NCBI GenBank assembly: GCA_963565915.1
Contig: OY751495.1
Coordinates: 3,782,001 to 3,846,000, forward strand
Direction of reading: 5' to 3'
Source: Entoloma clypeatum
Lineage: Eukaryota > Basidiomycota > Agaricomycetes > Agaricales > Entolomataceae
Length of the DNA: 64,000 bases
In this document: positions 13,520 through 23,597 of the stretch, in pieces
How the letters are laid out: each line of letters starts with the position of its first letter
Position numbering within the stretch: position 1 is the first letter of the stretch
The notes under the pieces: generated by a model
The model's database searches: none
Seen by the model: only the letters and a program-made list of their open reading frames with translations
Told to the model about the DNA's origin: nothing
Position numbers and translations under genes: made by a program

Positions 13520-13641
13520 TAGTGTTTTAAAGTCCAGTCCGGTCTCGTTTTTGACCCACAAAAAGGGAAGACCAAGGACTGGACTGGTCTCACTTTTTTG
13601 TGGACACCTCTGAAAACCAGACCAGACCAGGGAGAGACTGG

Positions 13642-14540
13642 TAGTGATGGACAAGGGTACACAAAACCCTCAGGGTTTTGGTGAAGGGTAAGGGAGGGTA
13701 AGGGTGAGGGTCAATGGCCCCCCTTCACGCCCAACAGCCCCTACACATGTCGACTCACACCCACTTGTGTTGACTCATGCCCAATGGCCCCCCCTCGTGT
13801 ATAACGGTCCCCCTTCTCGCCCAACGGTCCGCCGTCCTGCCTAACGGCCCCTACTCGCGTCGACTCACGCCCAACGGCGTCGACTTGTGCCCAACAGCCC
13901 CCGCTTCGTACCCAATGGCCCCTACTCGCATTGACTCATGCCCACTCATGTCAACTCATGCCCAACGGCGTCCAATGGCCCCCCTTCATGCCCAATGGCC
14001 CCCACTTCGTGCCCAATGGTCCCCTGTTGCGCCTAACAACCCCCCTTCGCGCCCAACGGCATCCACTCATGCCCAACAGCCCCCCTTCGTGCCCAACGGC
14101 CCCACTCATGCCCTCTTGCCTAACGGCCCTCACCATTCCCTACCCTCCCATACTCGCCCACTGCCACCACCTACCCGTCCGCCAAATGGCGCGGGAGGTG
14201 AAGGCAGTGGCTAGAGAAGGGGAGGTGGGCTGGGAGGTCCACGACAGGGTGGGTATAGTACGCGAGAGCACTGGGACACAACATGACATGCATATGAGGA
14301 GCAAGGAGGGTCGCGTGTGCACCCCCACCAGGTCCGCGATGGCGCGCGGTGCACAGACAGGCTGCGTAGCACCAAGGGTGTCTACCCTTGTGTGTTGTCC
14401 CATGGGTATTCCGTACCCCCACATACCCTCAAAAGCCCTCACCCATAGGTGAGGGTTTTCCTTATCCTTGATGAGGGGGTACAGTTTTTTGAGGGTAGGG
14501 GTACGGATTTTTTACCTGCGGGTTACCCTGTCCATCACTA
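13642..14540. mobile_element. hAT-like non-autonomous element (family hatB) with minisatellite cargo
   Basis: The 899-bp element starts TAGTGATGGACAAGGGTA and ends with the mirrored ACCCTGTCCATCACTA. It is flanked by perfect 8-bp duplications GAGACTGG (13634-13641 and 14541-14548), the target duplication length of hAT transposons. It landed inside the hatA MITE. The left half is a minisatellite; the right half (about 14140-14530) is single-copy sequence that recurs in inverted orientation at 21353-21750. It has no transposase gene. Several long ORFs in the minisatellite are compositional. Confidence 0.8.
13720..14130 (+). repeat. GC-rich minisatellite, CTCATGCCCAA core
   Basis: Degenerate head-to-tail units of about 18-24 bp share CATGCCCAACGGCCCC-like text. 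The same unit recurs, in either orientation, at 14712-15195, 21745-21960, 22183-22240, 22480-22750, 24848-25535 and 32995-33045. Here it forms the left half of the hatB element. Unit lengths and spacer sequences vary, so it is not a CRISPR array. Confidence 0.75.
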
Positions 14541-14711
14541 GAGACTGGTCTGGTCAGTCCGTTTATTCAGGTCTGATGAGACTGGACCAGTTCGAACTGG
14601 TGCAGACTCATAGTATGTACGCTATGAATGTGCTACTGGACAGCGAATGTGCACGTCGTCTTGTGTGCTTACCCCCTCCCCCCTGTCCCTGAATCTGGCC
14701 ATCTGACGGTG

Positions 14712-15284
14712 TTGGGCGTGACTGGACATCATTGGGCGCGAGTGGATGCATTGGGCATGAGTGGGCCACCGTTGGGTGTCAGTGGACATGTTGGCCACAA
14801 GTGGATGTGTTGGGCGTGAGTCATGGGCAAAGAAAGGGTGTTGGCCGCGAGTCGATGCAAGGGGGGCCATTGAGAACGAGAGGGGGCCGTTGGGCTCAAA
14901 GACAGGGCATTTGGCATGAGAGGGAGCCGTTGGGCTTGAAGGGAAGGCATTGGGCATGAGTGGATGGTGTTTGGCATGAAAAGGGGCCATTGGGCATGAG
15001 ACGACACCGTCAGGGGCTGGAGGGGGATGTTGGGCATCAGTGGGGGCCGTTGGGCACGAGTGGGAGCCATTGGGCTGGAAGGAATGGCTTTGGGCGTGAG
15101 TGAACAGCTAGAGGCAGCCATTGGGCACGACAGCGGGCTGTTGGGCACTAGAGGGGCCATTGGGCATGAGTGGTGGTCATTGGGTGGAGGTGGTGGCCAG
15201 ATGAAGTGGAGGTGGGGGAAAAAGAAAAGTGTGGGAACCTTTCGCTGGCAGTCCACTTATGGTTTGAGTTTCGGTGATTGCCGA
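14712..15284 (-). repeat. Minisatellite block with conserved unique tail (copy 1)
   Basis: About 480 bp of TTGGGCATGAG-core units is followed by a non-repetitive tail (15195-15284) running through GGGGGAAAAAGAAAAGTGTGGG, GCTGGCAG and TTTCGGTGATTGCC. The same order of minisatellite then tail occurs at 24848-25625, so the block seems to be one dispersed repeat family. Its boundaries and transposition mechanism are unknown to me. Confidence 0.5.
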
Positions 15285-15306
15285 TAGTGATGGACAGGGG
15301 TATCCC
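15285..15306. mobile_element. Left end of a second hatB element, cut off by GypA-1
   Basis: TAGTGATGGACAGGGGTATC matches the hatB terminus. The sequence resumes at 21348 on the other side of the gypsy insertion (GTGGGTAAAACAATC...), colinear with the right half of the 13642-14540 copy read in reverse. The two flanks share ATCCC, the target duplication of GypA-1. Confidence 0.75.
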
Positions 15307-15676
15307 TGTTATGCGTAACAAACCGTTCCAAGGTTCGGGCAGAGTATGCAGGAAGATGGAAAGGCGAAGAGCAATGTGATTGCTAAATCTAAGGAATGTA
15401 GCTATGGTACATGAGGTTTATATAGTACTGACTATGAGCGGTAGCGAATGAGTCAGTAACTGCGGGAGGCAGTGCGCATGAGTAAGGCGACTGCGGAAGG
15501 CTATGCACTAATGAGTAAGCTGACTGCGGAATGAGTCAGACAGCTGCGGAAAGCGAGTCAGCGCGGGAGCGAAGTATACTAAAGGAAATAAAGTATAATA
15601 CAATATGTGTAAGCGGGGGCCGATGAGTAAAAGTGAAAAAGTAAGCGTATACGTCCGTAGTCGTTAGTCCGTAACA
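15307..15676 (-). repeat. 3' LTR of GypA-1
   Basis: 370 bp, TG...CA ends, same length as the 5' LTR. The polypurine tract lies directly inside at 15677-15692. Confidence 0.9.
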
Positions 15677-15713
15677 TGTTCCCCTCCTCAAGGTCTGTGT
15701 CCTCACAGACTAC

Positions 15714-16082
15714 CTACTCCCATCCATCGTTGCCATTTGGATCGGCCCAGGCAGGGTCAACTCGGTTACCCCAATCCTTTATCAGTTCATCGTTTACCGC
15801 CATGGCAAACTCTAAACCTCGAACGGCGAGGCGAAGGCGTTGATTCTCGACAGCAAGGGTGTTGGTATAGTTTTTGAGGATGAGCTTCTCCTCAGCGGTG
15901 GGGGCGGTTGGTAAATCGGAGAGGGTATGAAGGCGGATATGCATCTGCTGGTGGAGGATGTCGGCGACGGAGGTTTCGAGCGCATGGATCTGGTCGCGCA
16001 TGGAGAGCGCTTCTCCGATGAGGGTGGTGATGGTGGGGTTGATATCAGAAGCATCGGTGGAGGCGGCGGTGATGTTGGACAT
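15714..16082 (-). CDS. ORF3: small coiled-coil protein downstream of pol in GypA-1
   Basis: 122 codons, beginning MSNITAASTDASDINP. The middle has heptad-like helices (EALSMRDQIHALETSVADIL; LAVENQRLRLAVRGLEFAM); the C-terminus is polar and rich in D, N and W. It overlaps the end of the pol frame by about 38 bases in a different frame. A related sequence occupies the same place in GypA-2 (23204-23450), so it is a conserved part of the element, not chance. It sits where envelope-like genes lie in some gypsy elements, but there is no signal peptide or membrane segment. Function unknown; a structural or nucleic-acid chaperone role is a guess. Confidence 0.6.
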   Translation of the reverse strand: MSNITAASTDASDINPTITTLIGEALSMRDQIHALETSVADILHQQMHIRLHTLSDLPTAPTAEEKLILKNYTNTLAVENQRLRLAVRGLEFAMAVNDELIKDWGNRVDPAWADPNGNDGWE

Positions 16083-19000
16083 GGCGGAAATGATATTCGA
16101 AAGGTATAAGAAGAACAGCGTGTTGGGCGAGAAGAGTTGGAGCGGGGAACTCGATGTGACAGAAGTTGATGTGGAAAATGGTTCTCAAAGTTTGTTCTTT
16201 TATCGTGGACGCGATGGATTTTGCCGATGAAAATCTCGGATCAAGTCTTGAGGTGTCTTCCAACACAAGTTCTCCCTTCCAAGGATGCAGGCCGTAGTTG
16301 AGATAGAATGGTGTGTACTTTGTCGCCTGATGTTCTTTGTCATTGTACTGGAATTCTGCGATTGCGATCCATTCCGCCCAATCATCTTGTAGATGGTTGA
16401 CAAAGTTTCGTAAGAACACCTCGGTTTCCTGATGTGATCGTTCGGCTTGTCCATCAGTTTGTGGATGGTACACAGTGGACAGGTTTCTCTTGATTCCCAA
16501 CATGCGGCAAAGTATTTCCATGAACTTCGCGGCGAACTGTGGTCCTCTGTCGCTAATGATCTTCTTAGGGATCCCATGAAGCTTCCATATCTGGTCCTGA
16601 TAGATCTTGGCTAATCCTTCAGCCGATAGTTCCACGGTTGTTGGGATGAGATGAAGCATCTTTGAATGTCTGTCCGTGATGACCAGAATTGCGTTCTTCC
16701 CATCAGATTCTGGTATCGGTCCCACGACGTCAATCCCTATGTCTTCCCATGGTTTAGGGTGTAGAGGGGCGTGTCTCCTTTGGCGGCTGATCTTGTTACG
16801 TTGACAGGTGTCACATCCTTTCACATACTTCTTTACGTCATGTAGGATGGTGGGCCACCAGTAGGTGCGAGTGAGGAGTTCATGTGTTCGATATTGTCCT
16901 GGATGTCCTGCCACTGGTGCGTCGTGCGCTTCAAACATCAGTTCTTGGCGCAATTGTGGGTCTGGTGGAACATAGACTCGTTCTCCTGCGTAGGTGATGC
17001 CATTTTCCTGCTGGTACCAGTGAGGATTCTTCTTCAGACCCTGGGCTACTTCTGTCTCCATGCGATTCGAGGCCTTGATGCGTGCGATCCATGGGTTTTC
17101 GATGGTTGTGATGTTCCCGATTTTGATGGAATCAGATGTTTCACCCCCTTCAAAGAATTGTTCCTCCGTGAACATCTCCATTTGTATCACATCTTCTGAT
17201 TCCAATCGTTTCAAAAATAGCCCCTCCTTGAGCATTTGGTCGCTGTCCTGCGGCTCGAGTTCCGTCTCATACCAGGGTAAACGTGACAGGATGTCTGCTT
17301 TCACGTTTGTCTTCCCAGGTACATGTCGCAATTCGAAGTCATAGTCTTGTAACTTCATCTTCCAGCGCCTCTGTCATTGGTTTAGGTCCTGAGGACGCCG
17401 GAAATACTCCAGGTTTTTGTGATCGGTTAAGATCTCAAAACGTTCCTTGGCTTCAAGTAGATAATGTCGCCAGTCCTTCAGTGCTTCCATGACTGCCAAG
17501 AGTTCCTTGTCATATATCTCGTAATTCTGTTCGGCCGCGGACATGGTCCGCGACAAGAACGCGATAGGATGCCACTTGTCGTCTTGTTTCTGTGAAAGTA
17601 CCGCTCCAATCGCATAACCCGATGCATCGGTTTCGACCCTGAACTGTCCGTCCGGTTTGGGCAATGCCAAGACTGGTGCCGTCGTGATTGCCCGTATGAG
17701 ACCTTCAAATGCTTCTTGCGCCGCTGGTCCCCACGTGAATGCTGTATTTCCCGTAAGTGTTGTGAGTGGTTTTGCGATGTTTGAGTATCCTTCAATGAAG
17801 CGTCGATAAAAATAGGCAAATCCCAGGAACCTCTGGACTTCCTTTTTTGATGTGGGTACTCGCCAGTTCCGGATTGTGTCCATCTTTTCAGTTTCCATCT
17901 CAACACGTCCTTCTCCAATGACATATCCCAATATGGGGCATTTCGTTACTTCCCAGAGACACTTCTTCTCCTTTAGGAACAGGTCATTGTCTGACAGAAT
18001 CTGCAAGATCTCTTCGGTGTTCCGGGCGAGTTCTTCCTTGGTTTTACCAATAACCACTATGTCATCCATGTAAATCACACAGATGCGCTGACGGATCTGA
18101 TCCCTGAATAGGCTGGCCATCATCCGAGAGAACGTTCCCGGGGAGTTGCAGAGACCGAAAAACATGACCAATGGTTCAAACAATCCTCGGCTGGTCAGGA
18201 AGGCGGCTTTCCATTCGTCACCCTTCTTAATCCGCACGTTATTGTATCCCCACATGATGTCCATTTTGTTGAAGTAGACTGCGTCCTTCAATACATCCAA
18301 GAGGTTGTTGATGCGTGGGAGTGGGAATTTGTCCTTAACCGTGAATTTATTGACCGTGCGATAATCCTGTACCAATCGTTTGGAACCGTCTTTCTTGTTA
18401 ATGAAGAAGCAGGGTGATGCATAAGGGGATTTGGACGGTCGGATCTTTCCGGTTGCCAGGCCTTCATCGATGAATTCGTCCAGTTCTTCTTGCTCCTTTT
18501 GGGTCATAGGATACGTGTTTCCTCCTAGCTCCTTTGGTGCATCCGGTGTAAGTTCGATGCTGTGGTCCCATTCTCTTTCCTTTGGGATTTTGTCAAAGTT
18601 TTCTTTTTCAAAGAGATGGGCAAAACGTTCAACGTATGAGGGTCATTTGGTTGTGGGAGGTGGTGTGGGAGTAACTGCTTCCAATATGGGGTCTCCGGGC
18701 TTCCATTTCTGATCCGATTTCTTGGGCGCGTCCTTGTCTCGTACTTCCACCATGCGAACCCGATGTTTGCGACCATTAAGGTTAACCCTGAAATCCGAGT
18801 GTTTGGTTTGACATGTTGATGGGCACCGGTTGAATGTTACAGCGCCGGTCGTCCAATTGATTGTGGGGTTGTGGTGCACCAACCAGTCATGTCCCAAAAG
18901 CATGTCCGTTCTCCCAATGTCCAATACCATTGCTTCCATGGTTTCCTTGTGTGTTCCTAAGTCCAGCTTGACTTCGGCAAGTTTTTCTGCTTTCTGTTGT

Positions 19001-19278
19001 CGGTTCGGTGATCCATCCACATTTAGGATTGATATGGGCTTTATTCCATGTGTGGGAAGGTTCTGTTCGCGTACTATTCTGGGATGGATACATGTGCGTT
19101 CACATCCGCTATCAACCTCGGGTCGAATGGCCTTTGGTCCTCGTCGTGTTTTGATCTGAGCTTGCAGCTTGATCTCTCGTCGTTTCGGAGGTTTATCTCC
19201 CTTGACAATCTTAGTTGACGCAACGGCTCGCTTTGCAGGGATAACATAAGTTATATTGTCTGTAGCTGCACCAGGCAA
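16045..19278 (-). pseudogene. GypA-1 pol: protease, reverse transcriptase, RNase H, integrase
   Basis: Three stretches once formed one pol. 19278-18643 is the aspartic protease; its active-site motif reads DSGCERTCIHP, with Cys where DTGA or DSGA is usual, followed by the flap-side ILGHDWL-like LLGHDWLVHHNP. 18507-17374 is reverse transcriptase (FFINKKDGSKRLVQDYR, YMDDIVV) continuing into RNase H (DASGYAIGAVLSQK). 17358-16045 is the connection and integrase (HxxxH...CDTCQRN zinc finger, DRHSKM, SDRGPQFAAKF, HPQTDGQAERSHQE). TGA stops at 18643 and 17374 both stand where the copy at 53-58 kb has CGA. After GELVLEDT the C-terminal GPY/F module is deleted and the frame runs on to 16045. Confidence 0.88.
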
Positions 19279-19319
19279 GCGAGTTCGTTTAATGGATAAG
19301 GGTCGCGACTTAGCGTCGT

Positions 19320-20186
19320 TTAATCGGACCCTTCGGGAAAATCCTTCTCATCGGTCTCTATGGTGATGGTTTCATCATCATCGGTATCTCCATCAGACAC
19401 CTTCCTAATCTTTCCAGAGTTCTTCTTCGGCTTGCGGCAGTTGCGCGCGATATGTCCTTCTTGGTCGCAGTTGAAACACTTACGACCATCTTTCTTCTTT
19501 GGGGCTTTGCAGTCTTTGGCAAGGTGACCAAAGCGCTGACAGTTGTAGCAACGGGCTACTCCTGCTTTGTCGATCTCCATGGCTTTGCCTTGACCACCAT
19601 AAGTGGTACCCGATCCGGTGCGTGTGTCGCCACCCCCTCGGATGACTAATGCATGTCCCTCCATCTGTCGTCCCTTGTTTCGGATCTCCTTTGCGTAATC
19701 AGTGTACGTCTTGCCATCGCTAGCCACTTGTTCAGAAATTCTGCGGTTGACGTTCTTTTCCAGGATGTATTTCCCAGTTTCTTCGCCAAGGTTTGACAGC
19801 TTCAAGAGCTCTTCGAATTCGTCCAAGAATTCGTCGATGGTGCGTTTCTCCTGTTTCAGGACTTCGAGTCTCGCCTTGGCCGCTGCCGACTTGTTGGCAA
19901 TAGAGAATCGCGTAGCGATGTCGTCTGAGAACCCTAACCAGGTGATGTTCTCGCCATCGGTGGCAAGGTCGTCTAACTTGTTGCTGGCCCAGTGTTTACC
20001 GGACCCTTCCATCATGCGGGATAACACCGCAAGAATCTTCTGATCGTCGGACAGGCCCTTCTGGAACCTGATGTATAATTTGGTGGCTTTCCACCACTCG
20101 TCGAAGGTGTGTCTGTCTTTGAACATCCCAGGATCTTTGATGATCTTGGATGTATCCATTGTTTGTACTGTCGGTGCTTCTGCCAT
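19320..20186 (-). CDS. GypA-1 Gag with two zinc knuckles
   Basis: 289-codon open frame starting MAEAPTVQTMDTSKIIKDPG. The N-terminal two thirds is a helical capsid-like domain (TFDEWWKATKLYIRFQKGL; IDEFLDEFEELLKLSNLG). Two CCHC knuckles follow (CYNCQRFGHLAKDC and CFNCDQEGHIARNC) that bind element RNA, then an acidic tail. The start codon lies two bases after the ORF1 stop (TAG-AC-ATG). The same arrangement is kept in the 54-kb copy. Confidence 0.88.
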   Translation of the reverse strand: MAEAPTVQTMDTSKIIKDPGMFKDRHTFDEWWKATKLYIRFQKGLSDDQKILAVLSRMMEGSGKHWASNKLDDLATDGENITWLGFSDDIATRFSIANKSAAAKARLEVLKQEKRTIDEFLDEFEELLKLSNLGEETGKYILEKNVNRRISEQVASDGKTYTDYAKEIRNKGRQMEGHALVIRGGGDTRTGSGTTYGGQGKAMEIDKAGVARCYNCQRFGHLAKDCKAPKKKDGRKCFNCDQEGHIARNCRKPKKNSGKIRKVSDGDTDDDETITIETDEKDFPEGSD

Positions 20187-20188
20187 GT

Positions 20189-20945
20189 CTAGAACCTGCG
20201 GAGTAGGAGAGGTGTCGGATTGTTGGGATGAAGATGGGGTTCGGGATACAGGTAGGGGTTGAAAATCAGTCCCTGTTCTAGGCGTCTGTTCGGTATCTGA
20301 CTGCGTGGAGTCAAAAGTAAATTTGTCAGGGGACTCGTCGGCGGAATCGGTGGCAAAACGTTGGGGGTATTTCCTCTGTAGATCTCTAAGGAATCTCTGT
20401 TCCTGCGCGTCTGTTGGTCGCGAGAAGGGGTCAAGTCTCTCGTTTCGTGCCCAACGGTTGTACTCGGTCTGTTGCTCGTCGGTGGTGAAGTGGGCGTAGA
20501 TCTGCTGCCTCGAGTAAGACGTGGTGATGCGGCTCTGGGACGTCTCGATGTGAGCGTCCTAATCAATCTTCTGATAACAGTTGTCTGGACACCGATAAAC
20601 TCTCTGATCTCTGTGATCCGACCTGTCTGAGGTCCTTCTTGAACGCGAAAGCTTTCGAGTTCGTTCTGTTGGGCGTTGTAACGCGCGATCTGGTGTTGCC
20701 GAGCAAGATGGATGCTCTCTGCTATCTCGCCGTGGGGGCGATGCTCGTCGTTGTCTAGTTCTTCGTCAAGCACCTGCTGTAGGATGCGACGGATCTCCGA
20801 TTCGATGTACTGCTGGATGAGTGTAAAATCGATACTGTCTCAAGGACTTAGCTCCTCCTGTCGGGCTTCTGGCGTGCTGAATGGGTTACTGGTGAAGTCT
20901 TCAAAGAAGCGCGACGTCTTGACTCGTCTGGTAGTTGCTCTCTTC
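20189..20945 (-). pseudogene. GypA-1 ORF1 upstream of Gag, one TGA
   Basis: A separate frame before Gag encodes a hydrophilic protein: SRFFEDFTSNPFSTPEARQE, a helical segment (LIQQYIESEIRRILQQVLDE), then an Arg/Ser/Pro-rich region and a proline-rich end. The presumed start is ACG here and in the 53-kb copy but ATG in the 32-kb copy. One stop, TGA at 20840-20842, replaces CGA of the 53-kb copy. No known family is recognised; conservation in three copies argues it belongs to the element, perhaps as an N-terminal Gag module. Confidence 0.6.
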
Positions 20946-20964
20946 GCTCTGGGCGAACCTAACG

Positions 20965-20975
20965 AGATTTAGCAA
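20965..20975 (-). other. Putative self-priming primer-binding site of GypA-1
   Basis: Two bases inside the 5' LTR, the minus strand reads TTGCTAAATCT. The exact complement AGATTTAGCAA lies in the 5' LTR at 21051-21061 (minus), 33 bases after TATATAAA (21087-21094), where transcription should start. No tRNA 3' end complement beginning TGG is present. Confidence 0.6.
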
Positions 20976-20977
20976 CT

Positions 20978-21347
20978 TGTTATGCGTAACAAACCGTTCC
21001 AAGGTTCGGGCAGAGTATGCAGGAAGATGGAAAGGCGAAGAGCAAAGTGATTGCTAAATCTAAGGAATCTACTATAGTACAAGAGGTTTATATAGGTACT
21101 GACTATAGGCGGTAGCGGATGAGTCAGTAACTGCGGGAGGCAGTGCGCATGAGTAAGGCGACTGCGGAAGGCTATGCACTAATGAGTAAGCTGACTGCGG
21201 AATGAGTCAGACAGCTGTGGAAAGCGAGTCAGCGCGGGAGCGAAGTATACTAAAGGAAATAAAGTATAATACGATATGTGTAAGCGGGGGCCAATGAGTA
21301 AAAGTGAAAAAGTAAGCGTATACGTCCGTAGTCGTTAGTCCGTAACA
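20978..21347 (-). repeat. 5' LTR of GypA-1
   Basis: 370 bp. Contains the TATA box at 21087-21094 (minus strand TATATAAA), followed by the predicted start of R. Confidence 0.9.
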
Positions 21348-21968
21348 ATCCCGTGGGTAAAACAATCGTGCCCTTACCCTTACCCTCGAAAAACCATACC
21401 CCTTGCCAAGGGTAAGGAAACCCTCACCTCCGGGTGAGGGTTTTCGAGGGTATGTGGGGGTACAGAATACCTGCGGGATGGCACCCAAGGGTGACACCCC
21501 TTGGTGCTACGCGTCCTGCCTGCGTGCCATTGCAGACCTCCGCGTGTTCATGGGGGTGCATGCGTGACCCCCCTCACTCCTCACATGCGCATCGCATCAT
21601 GTCCCAGTGCCCTCATGTACTGCATCCATCCAGTCGTGACCTCCCAGCCCACCTCCCCCTCTCTGGCCACTACCTTCGCCTCCCACACCATTTGGCGGAC
21701 AGGTAGGTGGTGGCAGTGGGCAAGTATAGGATGGTGGGCAGTGGTTGGGCATGAGTTGACACCGTTGGGCATGAGTTGAGGTTGTTAGGCGTGAGTTGAG
21801 GTTGTTGGGTGTGAGTGGTGGCAGTTGGGCGCAAAGGGGGGCCATTGGGCATACAGAGAAAGGTTGTTATGCAAAAGTGGCGGCAGTTCGGCACGAGTCA
21901 ACGCTGTTGGGCATGAGTGAAGGCTTGGGCATGAGTATCGGCTGTTGGGTGTGAAGGGAGGTCATTCG
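21348..21968. mobile_element. Remainder of the second hatB element
   Basis: Colinear with the 13642-14540 copy in reverse: GTGGGTAAAACAATC, the GGGTGAGGGTTTTCGAGGG block, the CTTGGTGCTACGC block, then the TTTGGCGGACAGGTAGGTGG block and the minisatellite (21745-21960). The far terminus TCCATCACTA is missing; sequence passes into another hatA element at 21969. Confidence 0.65.
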
Positions 21969-22155
21969 TAGTGTTTGAGGGTTCAGTTCGGTTCGGTTTT
22001 TTGCCCCAAAAATGGGTGGACTGAGACTGGACCAGTCTTTCAATCACTCAGAAATACGATAGACCAAGACTGAACTGGGGGGAACCGGTCTCGGCATGTC
22101 ATTTTGCTTGGACCGGACCAGTCCAAACTGGTCTAGACCAGTCGTAACTACAGTA
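21969..22155. mobile_element. Short hatA-type MITE
   Basis: Begins TAGTGTTTGAGGGTTCAG and is filled with ACTGGACCAGTC-type words, as in the complete copy at 44871. The right terminus is not clean, so the end is approximate. Confidence 0.4.
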
Positions 22156-22754
22156 ATACACTAATAATCTAAAAACATGTGTTGGGCGCGAGACGATGCT
22201 GTTGGACGCGAGTGGGGGGGCCGTTGGGCATGAGTTGAGGCTGTCACAAAATAAATACATAGAAAGTGACATATGATGCTATAATACTTAATTGATATTG
22301 TGCACAAACTGTGTTGCTTCTGTGTAAGACATGTAGGCAGATGTCCGATGTTTTTTGTAAGTGTGTTTACATTTATTTGACACATTTGATGCATGTCCAA
22401 ATGAGGGCAGGCGCAGGCTCTTTGCCCTTGTTTGCTTTTCTGGGCCAAACCCTTTGCCCAGTTCGCCATCTGACTCTGATGCCCAGCCCTCTCATGCCCA
22501 ACTGCCCTTTCTTGTGCCCAATGGACCTCTCTCATGCCCAACGGCCCTCTTTCTTGTCCAACGGCCCCCATTGGTGCCCAACAGCCTCAAGTCATGCCTA
22601 ATGCTGTCCATTCATGCCCAATGGCTTCGACCCATGCCCAATGCCCACCACTCAAGCCCAACGGCCCTCTCTTGTCCCCAACGGCCCCCACTGGTGCCCA
22701 ACAGCCTCGACTCATGCCTAACACCCTCCCTTCACACCCAACAGCCTCGACTTG
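22156..22754. repeat. Mixed repeats: minisatellite and dispersed family D (copy 1)
   Basis: Minisatellite units (22183-22240) are followed by an AT-rich piece (about 22240-22430) sharing TTTGACACATTTGATGCA with 26470-26490 and the matching part of 33220. A second minisatellite block in CCCAA orientation follows (22480-22750). GypA-2 begins inside this block. Confidence 0.5.
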
Positions 22755-23153
22755 TGTTATGCTTAACAAACCGTTCCAAGGTTTGGGCAGAGTATGCAGG
22801 AAGTGGAAAGGCAAAGAGCAATGTGATTGCTAAATCTAAGGAATCTAACTATGCTACAGAGGGTTTATATAGGTACTGACTATAGGCGATAGCAGATGAG
22901 TCAGTACTGCGGAAGGCAGTGCACATGAGTCAGTACTGCGAAAGGCAGTGCACATGAGTAAGGTGACTGCGGAAAGCGAGTCAGCATGGGAGTGAAGTAT
23001 ACTAAAGGGGATGACAAAGTAAGATAGTGAGTCAGACTGGGAATCGAAGGTTGCGAAAGTAGACATTAGACATAGTAAGTTCATAAGAGGGCGCCGTGTT
23101 TGGATGATAGGTAAAAGATATGATGTGGTCCTCATACCATAGAGTCCATAACA
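22755..23153 (-). repeat. 3' LTR of GypA-2
   Basis: 399 bp, starts TGTTATGC, ends CATAACA, followed by polypurine tract 23154-23168. It is closer to the LTR at 53162 than to those of GypA-1 (shares the segment around GTCAGACTGGGAATCGAAGG). Confidence 0.85.
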
Positions 23154-23203
23154 TGTTCCCCTCCTCAAGCTCTGTGTCCTCACAGAGTCACTGTCCCCAT
23201 CCC

Positions 23204-23597
23204 TCATTGTTGGAATACGTCGATTTTCAATGATGAGGGTGCTGGTGTAATTCCAAGAATTTGTTTCTCCTCGGGACTTGCGGTGACGGGGAGGTTGGAC
23301 AGTGAGTGAAGCCGGATATGCATCTGGCGATGAAGGAGATTGGCGAGGGAAGTTTCAAGGGCATGGATTTGGTCTCTCATGGAGAGTGCTTCATTCATGA
23401 GGGCGGCAATGGCGGGGTTGATGTCGGCAGTGGAAGTGGAGGTAGCGAAGTCTTTGGAAGATCAAGAAGGTACGCGCTAGCTCCTTTCTTCTCTAGGACT
23501 TTGAATGGTCCATGTTGGAGTGCATCAAGTTTCTTTGAGGGGCGATCGGTCCTGATGTTAGTCCCTTCTAGCCACACCTTATCTCCAATGCGGTAGT
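23204..23597 (-). pseudogene. GypA-2 integrase C-terminus and ORF3
   Basis: The frame at 23577-23395 gives the GPY/F end of integrase (VWLEGTNIRTDRPSKKLDAL, HGPFKVLEKKGASAYLLDLP) and runs on through a proline-rich tail. An overlapping frame encodes ORF3 (MNEALSMRDQIHALETSLAN, with the upstream part readable to about 23450), related to 15714-16082. A chromodomain-gypsy LTR truncates the integrase at 23598. Confidence 0.75.

Larger units (their letters stand above)
13520..14612. mobile_element. hAT-like MITE (family hatA), split by a second MITE
   Basis: The left terminus TAGTGTTTTAAAGTCCAGTC at 13520 matches the terminal repeat of the complete relative at 44871-45347. The interior is made of the same ACTGGTC/GACCAGT words. 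It is interrupted at 13642-14540 by another element and resumes as TCTGGTCAGTCC. The expected mirrored right terminus is not found, so the end near 14612 is approximate and the element is probably truncated. It carries no coding capacity. Confidence 0.55.
15307..21347 (-). mobile_element. Ty3/gypsy retrotransposon GypA-1, nearly complete
   Basis: The 6041-bp element lies on the minus strand between 370-bp LTRs (15307-15676 and 20978-21347) that begin TGTTATG, end TAACA and differ at about a dozen places by eye. Flanking ATCCC (15302-15306 and 21348-21352) is a perfect 5-bp target duplication. Order from the 5' LTR: primer site, ORF1, Gag, protease, reverse transcriptase/RNase H, integrase, ORF3, polypurine tract (minus-strand GAGGAGGGGAACA beside the 3' LTR). 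It is inactive: internal TGA stops interrupt ORF1 and pol, and the integrase C-terminus is deleted. Pol belongs with the chromovirus-type elements, and the primer site suggests self-priming of the Tf1/sushi kind. Confidence 0.92.

Noticed and set aside
13777..14452. Minisatellite considered as a CRISPR array
   Set aside because: Units vary in length and sequence, there are no constant-length unique spacers, no cas genes, and the host is eukaryotic.
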